Part shown: piece after piece, positions 11,501 to 24,678 of the stretch | How the letters are laid out: the number at the start of each line of letters is the position of its first letter | Numbering within the stretch: position 1 is the first letter of the stretch | Assembly (NCBI RefSeq): GCF_022965805.1 | Contig: NC_133108.1 | Coordinates: 42,788,051-42,852,050, forward strand | Direction: 5' to 3' | Source: Primulina eburnea | Lineage: Eukaryota; Streptophyta; Magnoliopsida; Lamiales; Gesneriaceae | Length of the DNA: 64,000 nucleotides | Position numbers and translations under genes: made by a program | The notes under the pieces: model-generated | The model's database searches: none | The model's input: only the letters and a program-made list of their open reading frames with translations | What the model was told of the DNA's origin: nothing

Positions 11501-14500
11501 ATACAAATCCTTCAGCGAGTCTTTAACTTGCATCGGGTGTGTCCCTAACATGCCTTTGCATGTCAATAAGTAGAAAACTTGCTGAAATCATTCCTGGAGA
11601 TGTTCTTGTACATTAGAGAATAGTTCCAGCAATAACTCACATACAAAGATGTCCAGGACAGAAAGAAGGAATGTGCTTCCTTGTAGGACGTGAGAGAAGG
11701 GGAGTTGACAGAACTAATAACCAAAGTACCAACATCAACACTGGAGGTAGGGGAAGGGGGAAGGAACAGTGTAGGAAAAATTATCCAACACTAACATGGC
11801 ACATGTTTAAGTGCAGAACGCCAAATGGTAGAGGTATCTCCCAAAAGTTTGTAAAAAAATGAATCAATCATCATTGTTGCCACAATATATCATATGCAAC
11901 AATTGCAAGAAATAATTACTCAGAGATATGGAGAGGAAGTAGGGGAAATTTTCATTTATTTCGGGGTACAGCAAAATATAGTAGTTAATCAATCCTGCGA
12001 GTTACGGAGAGGAAGTAGGGGGCATTTCCATTTACTTTAGGTACAGCAGATTATAGTTGTTTATCAACCATGTGGGTTCTCCAGGAATCCAATCCACTGA
12101 GCTACATTTTGACCGAAATAGTTTCATGAAAGTAGTGTTCCATGATGATGCCCACTGGGTAAATGATAATATGATAAATTTCTTTCTTGAATTGTGTACT
12201 TCAATCAATTGTTCCGAGTTAAAACCATAACTATGTTCAATAATTCACAGGCGCTTGAATAATGATATGTTATGTAAAAGGTACCTCCAGCACAATGACC
12301 CTCAAAGCAGAGTGGCTTTCTGTTAGAGCCTCCTGCATAAAAAAACTTTGTATCTTTTCAGCTAAACCAGAGACATCACCAATTAATGCATAAGCATCGA
12401 TCACCTGCATTAAAGAAGAAAACATAAATCAAGATTATATTTGATCTGATGCATGTTTGCATGAACCAGAAACGGTCAAAGTACGAGAAACTTCATTTGT
12501 GGGTTGCTAACTTCTTTCCTCTTAATATGATGAAGAAACGCATACTAATTTCTGACAAGAAATCAACTAGGATAGAAGCCCTTATCTCACAGGAAAATGT
12601 ACAAAGATTGAAGCCAAATACACACCCATGCTAGTAGGACATATCCTTTACATTCTTGACTAGAAATATCGAGACCAAAATACTACATTAAACATGATGG
12701 GACTCAATGGATTTATTTGTATAGACAGTTACAATGGAAAGAATGGGACCACCTTCATTGGGAACGTACACTGCCGTAAGAGAATGAAAGATGTTGACAC
12801 TCATCAAACATAACATGATGTGCCCACAAATACAAAATCAGTCATTAAGTAAAACACCAGTTATAAAGGTACTAACCAATCCTAACTATTGATCACGTTA
12901 AATGAAGAGGAAATGGATATTTGATTAAAAAAAATAGTTGGCCAACCAATAAATTGCACTTTATGAATTTCAATTCTAAATAATTTATATAAAGAAAATG
13001 CGGCAAATGCAGCACTAACAGTTATATAGTCATCCTCTTTGAAGTCCTGGCACACTTTTAATAGAAGTGAATCCAGCTTCTGAAGAGTTTTTCCAAGCCA
13101 TACCTGCATTCAATTAAAACAGAAAAAGGAAAATGAACAAAGTGATCCATAACAGAAGGGCAGAATAAGATGGATTAACACCACTGGAGAACTTTATGTG
13201 CTTTAAAACATAAATGCAATTGCTTAATTCACCTCAACACCACTGGTCATCTCTTTCACTACTGAAAGACCGGACAAACTATCAAGAAGTTGCAAATATT
13301 CAGATAGTATTTGGAATGCCTGAAATGGACGAGTCACGTTCTTAGCAAAAAAAAATTAAATATCCACAAATATACAGAATTGAAGTGAAGACAAAAAAAA
13401 ATTGCTTGAAGAAAAATAAAAAATAAAGGAACCTGCAAGGTGAATAATACCTTGGAAAAATTTCCTTCCCCAACAAGAGTTTCAAGAGCCTCTTGCATAT
13501 TCACTACATTGCCCATCTCAGTAAGAATGGGGAGCAAGTCCTGCAATTTATAAAACAATAATTTAGATAACTAAAATATAAAGTTTGTAATTCGATAATT
13601 AAACCAGTATGACAACAATGCTCAATTTGTCTACTAGTTTAAAATGAGTAAATCACAGGCGAAGATTTTGTCAATGGATCGATTTCTATGATCATCCAAA
13701 CTGAAAAACTTGGTTTGGTTCAAAATTTAGATGCAAAAAAATCCAAACAAACCGATTACTATTATAATTATAAAAAAAGTATTTTTTAATTTCATGTGTA
13801 AATGTTTTAATGTTTCTTGTCGCAAGTATTTTTATAGCAACGGGTTTGTTTGATTGATTATAAAAAGTAACAGTAAAATGTGGTTAAAATGGCGATGCTA
13901 CATGTTTGACTATCATGCAAAAAATACAATCGTTGTAACTGGCTTTATTGCTTTTCAAATCTATTTATTTATTCTTTTCTAATAAATTTTGTAGTTTCTT
14001 CAGAAAAAATAATTCAGAATTGATTTGTGTTGAGAAGAGGAAAGGTACCATTAGCATCTGTTTCATCAACATTCGTTTTTATAAATTTGGGAAGAATTGA
14101 GCTAAAATATGTCAAATACTAGAATGATGTGGATGGGTGACTAGTAAGAAAGAAAAGATTCAGTGACCAGTTACTATGGATAGCCAGTCAAGAACTCAAA
14201 TGAGCAATCTTGGCTTAAAATATCTCTATTTTTAAACATTGGATTAGTATAATATAAGGTCCTGAAGAAAATCAAAAGCACTGCAAATATAGATTATAAA
14301 AATCCAAAACTGTCAACAATGAACAAATTTCAAATAAACAAATGAGGAACAGTGAAATCAAACTAGGTCAATCTATTTTCAAATATGATCTGGATGCATC
14401 AGACTATGGTTGATGCTTAAATGGGCAGGAGAAGAAACAATAAGTTGCAAGGATAATAACTTGTCTAAACTCCCAGGAGAGATATTACCAGAAGTGCTTG

Positions 14501-17500
14501 TTTCTTTTTGGAATTTGTTGTCACAATGAGATCCCTAGACACTTCATTCCTTGAAGAGGTAAGGTGTCTTCGCCCATTCTGCACAGATCAAAAGTACAGT
14601 AACTGGTTGAAAGTAGGGAAATTTTTGAATAATAAGAAGCCGTCTTTCCAAAAAAGTAAACAAAATAGAGAAAGGCAGAAACTTTAGAGCAAAAAAGATA
14701 TAGCTTGAATAATTAATGTGAAACCTAAATGACGTGTTCAATAAAAAAATTGAAAAGACTATATTAAATTCAAAAGTTTCTAAAACAAACATGTGGAGGG
14801 CTCTTTGAAATCTCCATTCAAAATTCCAGCAAAATAGAATATACCTCCCCCTTGATCACTCCCATTAGCAAAAGCACAAAATTTAACTAAAAACATGTTC
14901 AAAGGTATCCAAATATTTCGCATGATATCTCGTATTGGTAACTCTATTTTGTTCTTACTAACTTGTTAAAAGTGGAAATTAAAAATTAATAAGAAAGAGA
15001 AGAACGTGAAAAAATAAAACGAAAATTGATTAATTAACAGATTATGTGATGGACTTTAGGTACAATTTTTTGTTCTGGAAATCGCATCCGGATGTTTGTC
15101 ATATGACCTTCCAATAATGGGGGAAAACATAGGGAACACTAGTACATGTGAATATTCAATGCTGAAAGGCAAAAGAGTCACCTGCTTACCATGCAAATAA
15201 CATTTGCAATCTTCAGGTCCTTCTCCAGTTCCCTCACCAGATTCATACCCTTCACTGAAACAAGTATCTATTTGATATAATAGTCTACGAAGAAATTTCA
15301 TAAGGTACCGCTAGTTCATTAACAGAAGACCGGAATGATGTCTGATATGCCATGGGAAATGAAATATTACCAATCAATCCGATGCATTAAAAGTAATGAA
15401 TATAAACAAGACCAAAAAAAAATCTGCCAAGTTCCAAGACCAAGGATTTGGAGGTGAAATAAAAATAAAAAATAAGTAAACTCCTTGCATCATCAAGACA
15501 AGAATGTGACTGAAATCAAAACAGTAAGCATTCAATCAACTCCATGCACCAAAGCAAAGAAATATCAGAGTCAAAATAGTCTTCGAAAACTCGTTCATAA
15601 TCATAAAGGAACAGGAATCACGTCTATAATGACATGCATCTCATCTTCCAGAAATCTGACTCAGATTTGTAAAAGTTGAATCTGGTCCTAATTAGTCCAT
15701 TGATAGGCCATGCACTGGAGTTATTATTCAGTGTAAAATGTGAGAACAAAATCAGAGCATAATTATAAACTTAACGGACTGGTAACAATGCCAAATAAAC
15801 AATAATAACTCCGGTAAAAATGCAACAAGAGCTTTCCTGTTGTCCAGAACACAAGAAAGATGAAACCCACCCATTTCTTCATGATGTTCCATGACATGAC
15901 GTGATAGACGCTCGGAAATTTTATCCAGTTGTGCAAGGCGGAGAGTGGCCTGTAAAAGCATGCAATGCATAATGCATCTAAATGAAATATTTTGCCAGAG
16001 AGAGAGAGGAAAATATTTAATAAAAAATGTAATTAGTATCAAGCATATACACAACAGCATAATTTACAATTTGGGTGCATTCATGAAATCAATGCATAAT
16101 AGAGAGAGAGAAATTTGAAATCATGAAATCAATGCATAATCCATTAAGCAAATCAACTAGCACATTATGGGCACACACCCAGAGAAGAGACCCTTAGAAT
16201 AAGCTATACATATAAAGCAAGCTAGAAGTGATAGAGGTCACAAAAGCAACATGGGCAAGAAAAAGAAAATAATATAAAATAAAATAAACCAAACCCTCAT
16301 TCACAACTCCATTAAGCAAAGCAACTCAGGTACCAATTTCAGTAAATGGGGTAGAGGCAAGACGTGAATGTAGCAAAGACAAATACCTTTTCCTCAAAAT
16401 ATGAAGGTTCAATCTCTTCAGAGGGAATTTGTTCCAAAATATATCTAACAGGATCAAACTCCTAAAACAAATACAACAGCTTTATCAATGGAATGGCTTG
16501 AGTAAGACAAAAGTGCGAATTGTAGTCAAGGAAAATAGGCATACCACAATCTATGTAAAACATGAGTATCAGTCATAGAAGTGGATATTCAAAATCAAAC
16601 TAAGAAAGAAAAACTTAACAGATGTTTTGCATGTCCTCCCATAAAAGAAACCATCAACCAAATCATTTCCATTTTCAACAAATAAGGCATCATAAAAAAT
16701 AATTCGTGACATCCGAAATCATTCTCAAAACAATTTTTCTCCATTGAATTATGTATAAGCTATAATATATTATGAAAATAAATATAGCACCATACAGTTT
16801 CACGGGTAAAGTTACATATAGAAGTGATTTACAAGAAATGCTTGCACTATTGGGCAAGAGCGCTTCAAAGGCCACTCATTATAAGTAATAATACTCTTTT
16901 TACATATCACCCAGAATCGTATCTTTATCAAAACTGTTCCGGGCACACAAAAATATCAACAGTTTGCTTCCTCTATGGATAATGATAAAAATGCCATAGA
17001 GATATGAATGAAATCACTTAATGCATGTAATCATAGATGACGTTGTTAGTATTTTTGTATCTAAACAGCATATATACATCTCATTAAGATCTATTGACAG
17101 ATTTTTTCTTATTAAATAGTAATTTAAAGTCAATAAAAAAAAGGCACTAAACAATATTTGATAACCTCCTTGAAGAATTCTTCCTCAAGCTCATCCACGG
17201 CTTGAGGTCTGCATCCATATATAGAACTTAACTCTTCCGAGCTCGAGGATAAAGTATGCCTCTGATGTGGAGGTAGTCCAGCAAGAACCCGGGCAACAGC
17301 TGCAGCTGCGGCTGCTCGTGCTGGAACCTGAAAACAGAATTTTCAAATGTAGCAAGTCGGGAATAAGGCAATGACTATCAAATTACCCTGCATGCTTCTA
17401 GTCAACAATATACTCATACACTTTTTATAAAGGGAACTGTCAACAAATATACCGAGAACTTGGAAAAAGACAACATGATCCCACCACAACTAATAAATTA

Positions 17501-18768
17501 AACTCTAGTCAAGTCAATTTATATCAACCAAAAACATGTAACCATTTAAATTTTCATGGACATCTTTGCACAGTGAGGCAGAACCTTGAAATGAAATATC
17601 TCTCAGAAAATATATTCAATGTCCTAATCAACTGAGAATATGATCAGTTTGGCTGTAACTTACTCGAGACATTCTCGGTGAAGATTTTTTTCCCTTAAAT
17701 AAAGAAAATGAAGCATAATCAGAGTAATAAGCACTGAGTAAAGGTTACCAGCCTTTTTTTTAATATGAAATGATATTATATTAATCAAAATACTTAATTA
17801 CAAAAAGCCGAGGAGGGGTCCACGCAAGATGAAGTAAGACTGGAGTCGAATTAACATAATATTAGACTCCAATTCTTATACAAATCTGTAATTGAGAACA
17901 ATTTAAACTCCCCACTCTTCGAAATCCAACATTAAACTCTAAATTTAATCTTGTGCCGTGCATTCTTCAAGTAAGTCTTCTAAATTGTCAAAAGTCCTCA
18001 TGTTCCTCTCCAACCATGAGGAACACGAGGACCTTGCTTGAGGCGAGTGTGAATCTTTGCGTAGATGCCAGAGCATGTAGGTGATGGTAAAACATTGTGA
18101 TATTTACATAGCCAAGAAAAAGCCCGAACACTTTTCTGAGATTGTAAGTACCAGTAATATCAACGGTAAATTAGATCAAATGCATGCATGAAATTCGTTT
18201 AGTTACATGGTTTATGAAGTGGTCTTGATCTCATGAAGGGATATATTGGTGTTTAGGATTTGAAGTTGTTCAGTGGACTCAAAAAAAGTGATGGGGAATT
18301 TTCTCAAAAAAGTGATCGCGCATTTTCTTGACTATGTAAGTATCAAGATATTTTACCGTTATCTACATGCTCAGGCATCCACACAAAGAGTCACGCTCAC
18401 TCCGAGCATATAGGCCCAACAAAGCACTGTACATTAACTCTGAGATAAGGATACTATAACCCAAGCATGCACGATCATCATTCAACAAGAGCGCACAATC
18501 ATGGAAACTATAAATACTTCTGATAATCAACTATATTTCACCCTCCAAAAAAAAAACCTATATTTCACCCTCCCTCCAACCATCGTTATAGGTGTTATTT
18601 AATCCACCAAAAGCAATTCATAACGTGCATAAAGTATCATCATACTCAATTAGAACTTCACTAAAATCTGAGTACCTCGGGGCGATCCGATTGAGATGGA
18701 AGAAGACCGAGAGAACGAGCAGAGCGAACGGAACTAATGATCTTCTCTCCAACCTTGGACAAGTCCAT
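2580..18768 (-). CDS. VPS50: Syndetin / VPS50, EARP tethering complex subunit
   Basis: VPS50 replaces VPS54 in the GARP-like EARP complex (VPS50-51-52-53), which tethers vesicles for endosomal recycling. The 25 coding exons, 5' to 3', are: 18768-18676, 17327-17166, 16461-16387, 15949-15871, 15254-15190, 14578-14489, 13540-13451, 13319-13233, 13103-13020, 12404-12285, 10850-10819, 10662-10530, 9720-9184, 7829-7288, 7200-7137, 7003-6901, 6761-6589, 6167-6042, 5691-5621, 5019-4957, 4066-3994, 3261-3142, 3050-2973, 2818-2768, 2681-2580. They join into one 1070-aa frame. The start is MDLSKVGEKI, as in plant orthologues. Residues about 86-370 form the coiled-coil VPS54-N-like region (LAQLDKISERLSRHVMEHHE). 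Residues about 370-550 hold the conserved SSGSPW...FRQKLK block. The C-terminal syndetin domain ends in GLVNLVATMKGWKRKTRLE. Length is close to Arabidopsis At2g27900 (about 1120 aa, from memory). There is no internal stop. Confidence 0.93.
8499..8598 (-). mobile_element. Micro LINE insertion with 18-bp target-site duplication
   Basis: In VPS50 intron 13, a 64-bp insert (8517-8580) lies between two perfect copies of ccttcctgaatcttaatt (8499-8516 and 8581-8598). The insert begins with T8. On the minus strand it ends as a LINE 3' tail: gtttcctatcaaaaaaaa. The same tail style (ttttctatcaaaaaaaaa) ends the LINE at 28286. This is a severely 5'-truncated, minus-oriented LINE copy made by target-primed reverse transcription. 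Confidence 0.85.
17754..18090 (-). mobile_element. LINE (L1-type) 3' relic in VPS50 intron 1
   Basis: On the minus strand a decayed ORF2 C-terminus can be read (SWLERNMRTFDNLEDLLEEC, later KSGEFKLFSITDLYKNWSL in a shifted frame). A 3' tail and A8 at 17761-17754 follow. The WLERN-R-F motif is the usual C-terminal signature of plant L1 reverse transcriptase ORFs and is shared with the LINE at 27955. Frameshifts and stops show it is dead. The upstream limit and target-site repeats were not found, so the 18090 edge is approximate. Confidence 0.7.
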
Positions 18769-19417
18769 ACCGCCTCCTTCTCGGGAGAAGAGCAGTGATC
18801 CCAGAAATAAATACGTCGACAATTCAAACCCTCCCCGTCCTAAATCCCCAAAGCCACCAACTGCATTTAGCAGCAGAAACGGACTCAGTGGAAATCCAAG
18901 TGCTTGTAAATCCGTATTCCGCTGCATTTCAGTTACTCTCCGCTGCCGTCGCGGATGGCCGAATCGCACCGCCGCATTATCCCCAGATCAGATCGGAGAT
19001 GTTAAAAATTCAGCTAAATTTTCGCGGGGGCTTACTCCGATCGAATTGTGAAGACTATGTTGATTAGGTATTGAGATTCAAGTTCGGAAGTAGACTTGAC
19101 GACGATAAATATAACACGTTATAAGTACAAGTCTGGTCCGCTGGAGTTAATAAATAAATAAATATAATAATTATACTAATGTTTAGCACAATCTCTCGAT
19201 AATGAGGGCGTCAGGTGAATTGAACGAAAAATAATAAAAATTTAATTTCTAAAAACACACAAAGATTGTAGATTTTTAATTTGATTGTTAGTTTTATTAT
19301 TTTAATAAAATATGACGCTAAAATTAAAGCGAACGACAACGAAATTTGAATAAATAAAATCTCAACATGATCATGTATATATAATCAGTAGAAAATTACA
19401 AACTCTGGAAAATATAA
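18769..19417. other. 5' flank of VPS50 (5' UTR and promoter region)
   Basis: The first 270 bp or so are GC-richer than the surroundings and probably include the VPS50 5' UTR on the minus strand. Open frames there on both strands have no family similarity and are most likely chance. Further out the DNA becomes AT-rich. No clear TATA box was identified. Confidence 0.45.
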
Positions 19418-19892
19418 TTGTTTGTCACGAAATTTGTGGGAGTGCCAGGCATATGTTTGTGCCAAAATTGTAGAATAACCTAACTTCTTTATCAAACGTT
19501 ACCACTCTCGATTTGATCGTTCGTTCTAATTCCCTCGAATAGCTCCTAAAAAATGAACACGGAATGAAGAATATAATGAAATTAAAGGGGAATTCATAAA
19601 CAACATCAACATTCATTATGCTGTTATAAATTCGAAGAAAGCTTTTACATGAAACGTGAATGGACATACTAAAAATTTATAGAAGAAGATACAATTCATT
19701 GACTAGTACTGCTGTTTACTTGGTATGCCAAACTGCTTCGGAATTCTATCATGCCTTGGCATTACATGGAACGCAAGTTCCATACTCAGTTTTTCATAAC
19801 AATACCTGAGATTAGTATAGCGGAATTGTCAAAATACTATAATTTTGGCACAAACACGGGTCTGACACACCCGCTAATTTCGTGACAAACAA
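19418..19892. mobile_element. Non-autonomous TIR DNA transposon (MITE-like), 475 bp
   Basis: The ends are imperfect terminal inverted repeats of about 55 bp. Both read TTGTTTGTCACGAAATT inward and share TTTGTGCCAAAATT further in. The flanking trinucleotide TAA occurs on both sides (19415-19417 and 19893-19895), a possible 3-bp target duplication as in PIF/Harbinger elements. The interior has no transposase; a minus-strand 80-codon frame inside looks like chance. It lies between the divergent VPS50 and ATP10 genes. Confidence 0.72.
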
Positions 19893-20153
19893 TAATACTA
19901 TTACGTTGAAATTTGGAAAGAAAATATGAAAAGTACTAGAATTTAGAATAATAACGAAAATAATTGAATCGAAAAACTATAATTTGAAGAATTGATGTTA
20001 GACGTTTCCGAATGAGTTCTAATATATTTTTTAATTAAAATTAAAACTTAACAATATAAAAAATCAAAATCAGATTAATATATAATAATATAAAACTAAA
20101 AATACGGTTTTCACTTAGATTTTGTAAATGGTCTGTCTACACACCGTGCTTTT

Positions 20154-20205
20154 TGGGCTATTACGTGGGCGTCAAATGTCTGGGCTACTTCTGTTTATAA
20201 GCCCA
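20154..20205 (+). promoter_or_regulatory. ATP10 proximal promoter with site II motifs
   Basis: Within 52 bp there are TGGGCT (20154-20159), TGGGCT (20181-20186) and its complement AGCCCA (20200-20205). A GTGGGC lies between them and a TTTATAAG stretch overlaps the end. Clustered TGGGCY (site II) elements 80-130 bp before the start codon are known from plant nuclear genes for mitochondrial proteins and other growth-related genes. That fits the mitochondrial role of ATP10. Confidence 0.6.
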
Positions 20206-20286
20206 ACTTATGGATCTGTTACTGTGTTACACATTCCGAAGATTTCAGGAAGAATTCATTCACACACGCAAAAGAAAATCTCTGCG

Positions 20287-22584
20287 ATGTTGAGGTTGAA
20301 GTGTCTGCGGGGGATATCAGCAACAAGTTTTTATGCTAGAAAATGTATCAAAGAACAAAGTAAGCTGTTCCCAGTTCTCCCTTTTCAGAATCCATCTCAA
20401 CGGAGCTCCTGCCGCTTCCTCGACATTTACCAGGTCTGTTGACATCATAAAGATTGGATTCATGTTATTCTTATACCCTTCAAGATTTGATTTTGGATCA
20501 CGATTAGATGGATTAGTTTTGAATTTGTTTTGGTTGATTTGGTTGATGGAATTGTATTGATGTTGTTTAAGGAGTATCCACTTTTGGTTATTTGGACCGC
20601 AGATTGGAAATAAGGAGGCAATTGAGAAAGAACGTGCTCGGCTGTGAGTAATTTGATATCAAGCTTACTTTTTTTTTTCATTTTCTTAAAGCTTCATGTG
20701 TTGTGAAGTTGCATTTGGTTAAGTGTGAATGGTTTTATTTGTAATTTAGGACAGTAAAGATGAGATGAATAGGGGATACTTTGCGGACATGGCCGAGATG
20801 AAGCAGCATGATGGGAAGGTATGGTATCTAGTCCTGGACATCTGTGTTGGTTATATTGTTGATGAATATTTTTGAGGAGAGAGTTGAATAGTTTATATAT
20901 TGGATGTTGGATTGCTAAGGTGAAATGTCGTGCGTGGTGTCATGCAGATAGCAATGGCAAATAAGATCGTAATTCCTGCAAGTGCAGCTGCAAAATTTCC
21001 TATGTTGGAAGTGTGCTACTCCAATGGTTCTAGCCTTAAGCTGCCTATAACCTCTGCTGGAAAGGATGTGAATACGCCCAAATTGAATGTACCTAAAGCG
21101 ACGTTATTGTGTTTATCATTTCGTGCCAGCTCACAGGTGAGAGAACTTTAGATAGATTTTGTTGAGCCACCCAGTTCAGCTGGAAGATTTGAATGTTATA
21201 TAACTATGTTTTATCTGTCGTGGTTTTCATCTGTCCTGGTACATATTTCTTGTTCTCGTTGTGCAAAGGAAAGGGTCAAATATTAGTTGAGCATAGCCAC
21301 TAAAAAAGAGCAGAAAATATGAATCGACTGGAATAAGTTCTTGTGTTCACGTTTCTGCTTCAAATTTTCCCACTTTGTGCAAGCATTATAGCTTGTTCAT
21401 AACTTCTAAATTGGAATGAATTTAAGTGCGACCTGCTATTTGACATTTGAAATGCATGTTATTTCTGAAGTTAATATTTGCTCCTGGCTCCTGTTTACGA
21501 ATTGAGTCACTACAATAAGATTAGAGAAGCTACTAGGTCGTGATTTTGACTCTTTGATTGTAGTTAGTTTTAAGTTGTTTGTGAAGAAGAAAAGAAAGAA
21601 AAATCCTTCTTTTCAGAAAAATGAAGCAAGTAGAAGATTACACATGTATAGCTGTAAGCTGGGAGACTAACTTTGCCTAGGCAATGGTTAAAGATTTGTT
21701 ACAATATTTTGAGATTAGATTTGTGAGAGCGCTGCTAATTTTGTTTGCTATTTATTTAGATTTCTCTTTTTTGGTTTTGACAGACTATGGTAGATTCTTG
21801 GAGCTCACCTTTTCTTGATACTTTTGGTCATTCCGCTGATGTTCAGTTATACGAGGTATTACAGTTAATCTTTTGATACTTTTGTTTGTCCAATAATCAA
21901 ATGTTAAAGCGAAGAAAAATATTTTCCCACTAAATTAGTAATTTAACTTCTCATTTGTTTAATGCGTGTTACTTGATTTTTCCCAATCTTCTTTCAGAAA
22001 ATAACAGGAAAAACTTTGGCTATTTATCCAAATATGAAATAATTGGCATGGTCGTATCTGTCTCATCCCATTAAATCTCTCTCATATTTGGCAGTATCTG
22101 ATAACCCATACCTTATTTTTCTTTAAATGTAAAATTTAATCTGAGGAGTAATTTTCATCTTTTTATGAATATCTCTTTGCAGATATCCTTGATAGATTCC
22201 TGGCTGTTGAGTCGTAATCCTATAAAGAAACTACTGCTTAAAATTATGAGGAAGCCAAAACCTGAAGGACCGAAAGACGTTTTGCAAAGGCAGATAGTTT
22301 ATTCATTTGGTGATAACTATTACTTCAGGAAAGAGCTTAGAATATTAAACCTTCTTACTGGGTACGTGGAATTTTTGCTTGTTCTTTCATCATATCTCGT
22401 TTTTTAAGGATAAAATAATTTCGAAGTATATTTTCATTCTAATCATCCGTGACTGATGTTGTGCAGTTACATATTTTTGCTAGACAAAATGGGTAGAATA
22501 AGATGGCAAGGTTTTGGTTCAGCAGAACAAGAAGAATTGTCATCTCTTCTTTCCTGCACGTCCCTTCTGCTTGACGAAAAATGA
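20287..22584 (+). CDS. ATP10: Mitochondrial ATP synthase assembly factor ATP10
   Basis: ATP10 is an inner-membrane factor that helps assemble the Fo part of mitochondrial ATP synthase (known from yeast). Exons: 20287-20433, 20603-20643, 20755-20818, 20948-21136, 21784-21855, 22183-22361, 22467-22584. Together they give 269 aa. The N-terminus (MLRLKCLRGI..) is basic and lacks acidic residues at first, as a mitochondrial presequence would. Conserved ATP10 segments follow: DEMNRGYFADMAE, IVIPASAAAKFPMLEV, the block ending in YSFGDNYYFRKELRILNLLTGY, and LDKMGRIRWQGFGSA. Exon 3 uses the second AG (after ggacag); the first AG would put a stop in frame. It resembles Arabidopsis At1g08220 as I recall it. 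Its promoter carries site II motifs. Confidence 0.9.
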
Positions 22585-23169
22585 GGAACGATCACACTGA
22601 TCGAACAATCATAAACCAATTATGCTCGAATTGAGCGAATGAAATGAGTGAGCAGTTAATTTCTTGTGATATTCATGTCTCGGTTCAATTTGCGACGTTT
22701 TATGTTACATTTCACTGTCAACATATATTTTCTTTTTGCTGAGACTTTTAAATATAAATGTCAATGACTTGTCCAGAGAAATTCACACCAAGTGGTTTTA
22801 ATTTTGATGTAATCTCGAGTTTACTTGATCTTCCATGTGTGGACATGTTTTCTGGTCATCATCCCCTTTGGGTTGCGGAGGAACTTTCTTAATTATAAAT
22901 ATATGTGAGCGACGGATAAGTTATTGTCTATAAAAGCATGGGGCAGACAGATGATGGGAAAGCTTCCCTATAACGACTCTGATTCAAAAAGCAAATAATT
23001 AAATCGCGTAGAACTAATATTTTGAGATAATACCTTGTGTAGATGTGTTCTAAGTTTTAGAGTTTGAGTCGGAGATATTTCAAAAGAACATTACAAATTC
23101 AAATATAATATATATATTAATAGTAGCTATGATAATGAATTTTATATATAAAAAAAAAAACACACAATA
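22585..23169. other. ATP10 3' flank, no gene seen
   Basis: Presumed 3' UTR followed by AT-rich intergenic DNA up to the solo LTR. Short open frames here show no recognisable protein. Confidence 0.5.
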
Positions 23170-23174
23170 ACATG

Positions 23175-24678
23175 TGTTGGAATATTTCATGTTCGCAATC
23201 TTGATTTGATGTAAAAACTTGTTATGTGTTTCTAATATTATACTCAAGGTGAAGTCAAACACAAAAGCAAGCTGAACTGAATTTGCACAACTATTTCGGC
23301 AAGCTTCGGTGCTTTGAAGTACTAATGAATGATCCAAAACAATCCGCCAATTCGATGATCAGAAAATCATTTAGTGTATTTCAGCAGTTGGGCAAATCGA
23401 TGTTATAAGGTCTAACTGTCGCTCAATACCGCTGATCAACGAAACAGCACAGTTGTGTTGAGCAGCTGTGGTATTTTGGTCATATCTTCACTCGTTATCG
23501 AAATGAGCGATTCGTATAGTTGGAAAAATAAGACAAAGATCTACAAATCATTATGAGAAGTCAAAGTCTGAATCGAAGCTTAAGATGCTGATAAATGGCG
23601 ATGAAGCTACTGGTTCTGCACCAACTGAAATCAGTTAGACTGATTTCAGCAAACCAGTTGAAACTCAACTGAACCAGACCTGTTGAACTGAACCAGCTGA
23701 TGACCTGCTGAACTGAACCAGCTGCTGACCTACTGACCAGTTGAACTGAACGATCAGTTGAGTTGACCAGAGTTGACCAGTTGACCAGAGTTGACCAGTC
23801 GGGAAAATGCCCAGTAAGCTGAATTTGACCGTTGCAATTCCCGAAACAGTACAGAAACTTTCCAAACGGTCATATTCTTGTGTCTAACGTATATATCAGT
23901 GTTGGAGCCTATAAATACAACATCTTGAAGATCAAACAAGAGCTTTGGAAAAGGATTCAAAGTATGAGCAGTTAGCATGAAGAAATCAGCTAGTTGAGAG
24001 CACAAGCCCTTGTGTGAGGATACACTTGAGATATACACTGTAAATGTTAAATTCCTCACACACAATCACTCACACATATACAAGAGAGTTGAAATTCAAA
24101 GATTAGTTGAGTGAGTCTTGCACAAAGACGTAAAACTTATGTATGTAGTCTTTGCATATGAGACATTAATAATATGCTGATTGTGAGGTGCTGCTACAAT
24201 CTTGAGTGCTAGGAGTTCAGTTTAGGCAGTGGTGTAAGTCCTAGCTGAATGGGTTTGTACAAGGTGTTGTATAAATCAAAGTCTTCTTAGTGAATCCTTC
24301 CCAATGGGAAGAGGGGTGACGTAGGAGTGTTTGAATCTCCGAACATCCATAAACAAATTCGTGTCTATTTTTTTATTGCATTACTTATCATTTTCATAGT
24401 TTAAAGATGCATTGTCGAAGCATTTTTATGTGTTCTTCAAATACCAAAATATTGCATACCAAGTGTTTGATAAAATGCTTCAACAGAAAATCTTTTTACT
24501 CATTCAACTTGCATATATCTTAAATGGTTTACAAAAGATTTAATCGGTTTCTACGAAGGATTATTTCGAGTATCTTCCGCTTGGTTTTTAACCAAACTCG
24601 ATTTAATTAATCGGTGTTCAATATTTCAAGAACCGAGCTATTGTAGCTCAACGATTACCCCCCTAACCGATCCTAACA
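23175..24678 (+). mobile_element. Solo LTR (1504 bp) with 5-bp target duplication
   Basis: It starts TGTTGG and ends CCTAACA, a near-perfect inverted terminus, and is flanked by the direct repeat acatg at 23170-23174 and 24679-24683. A TATAAATA box at 23910-23917 gives the plus orientation. No primer site, gag or pol is attached. This is the product of LTR-LTR recombination of a full element. Its size and termini do not fix the family; it differs from the Copia LTR at 1596. Confidence 0.88.
23648..23800 (+). repeat. Tandem array inside the solo LTR
   Basis: Imperfect repeats built on ccagttgaactgaaccag in the first part and gagttgaccagttgaccag in the second. They lie just upstream of the LTR TATA box, where U3 enhancer repeats occur in many LTRs. 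An enhancer role is only an inference. Confidence 0.65.

Noticed and set aside
18737..19067. Plus-strand frames of 90-104 codons opposite the VPS50 start
   Set aside because: Antisense to VPS50 exon 1 and its 5' UTR, which is GC-richer and so stop-poor. No family similarity.
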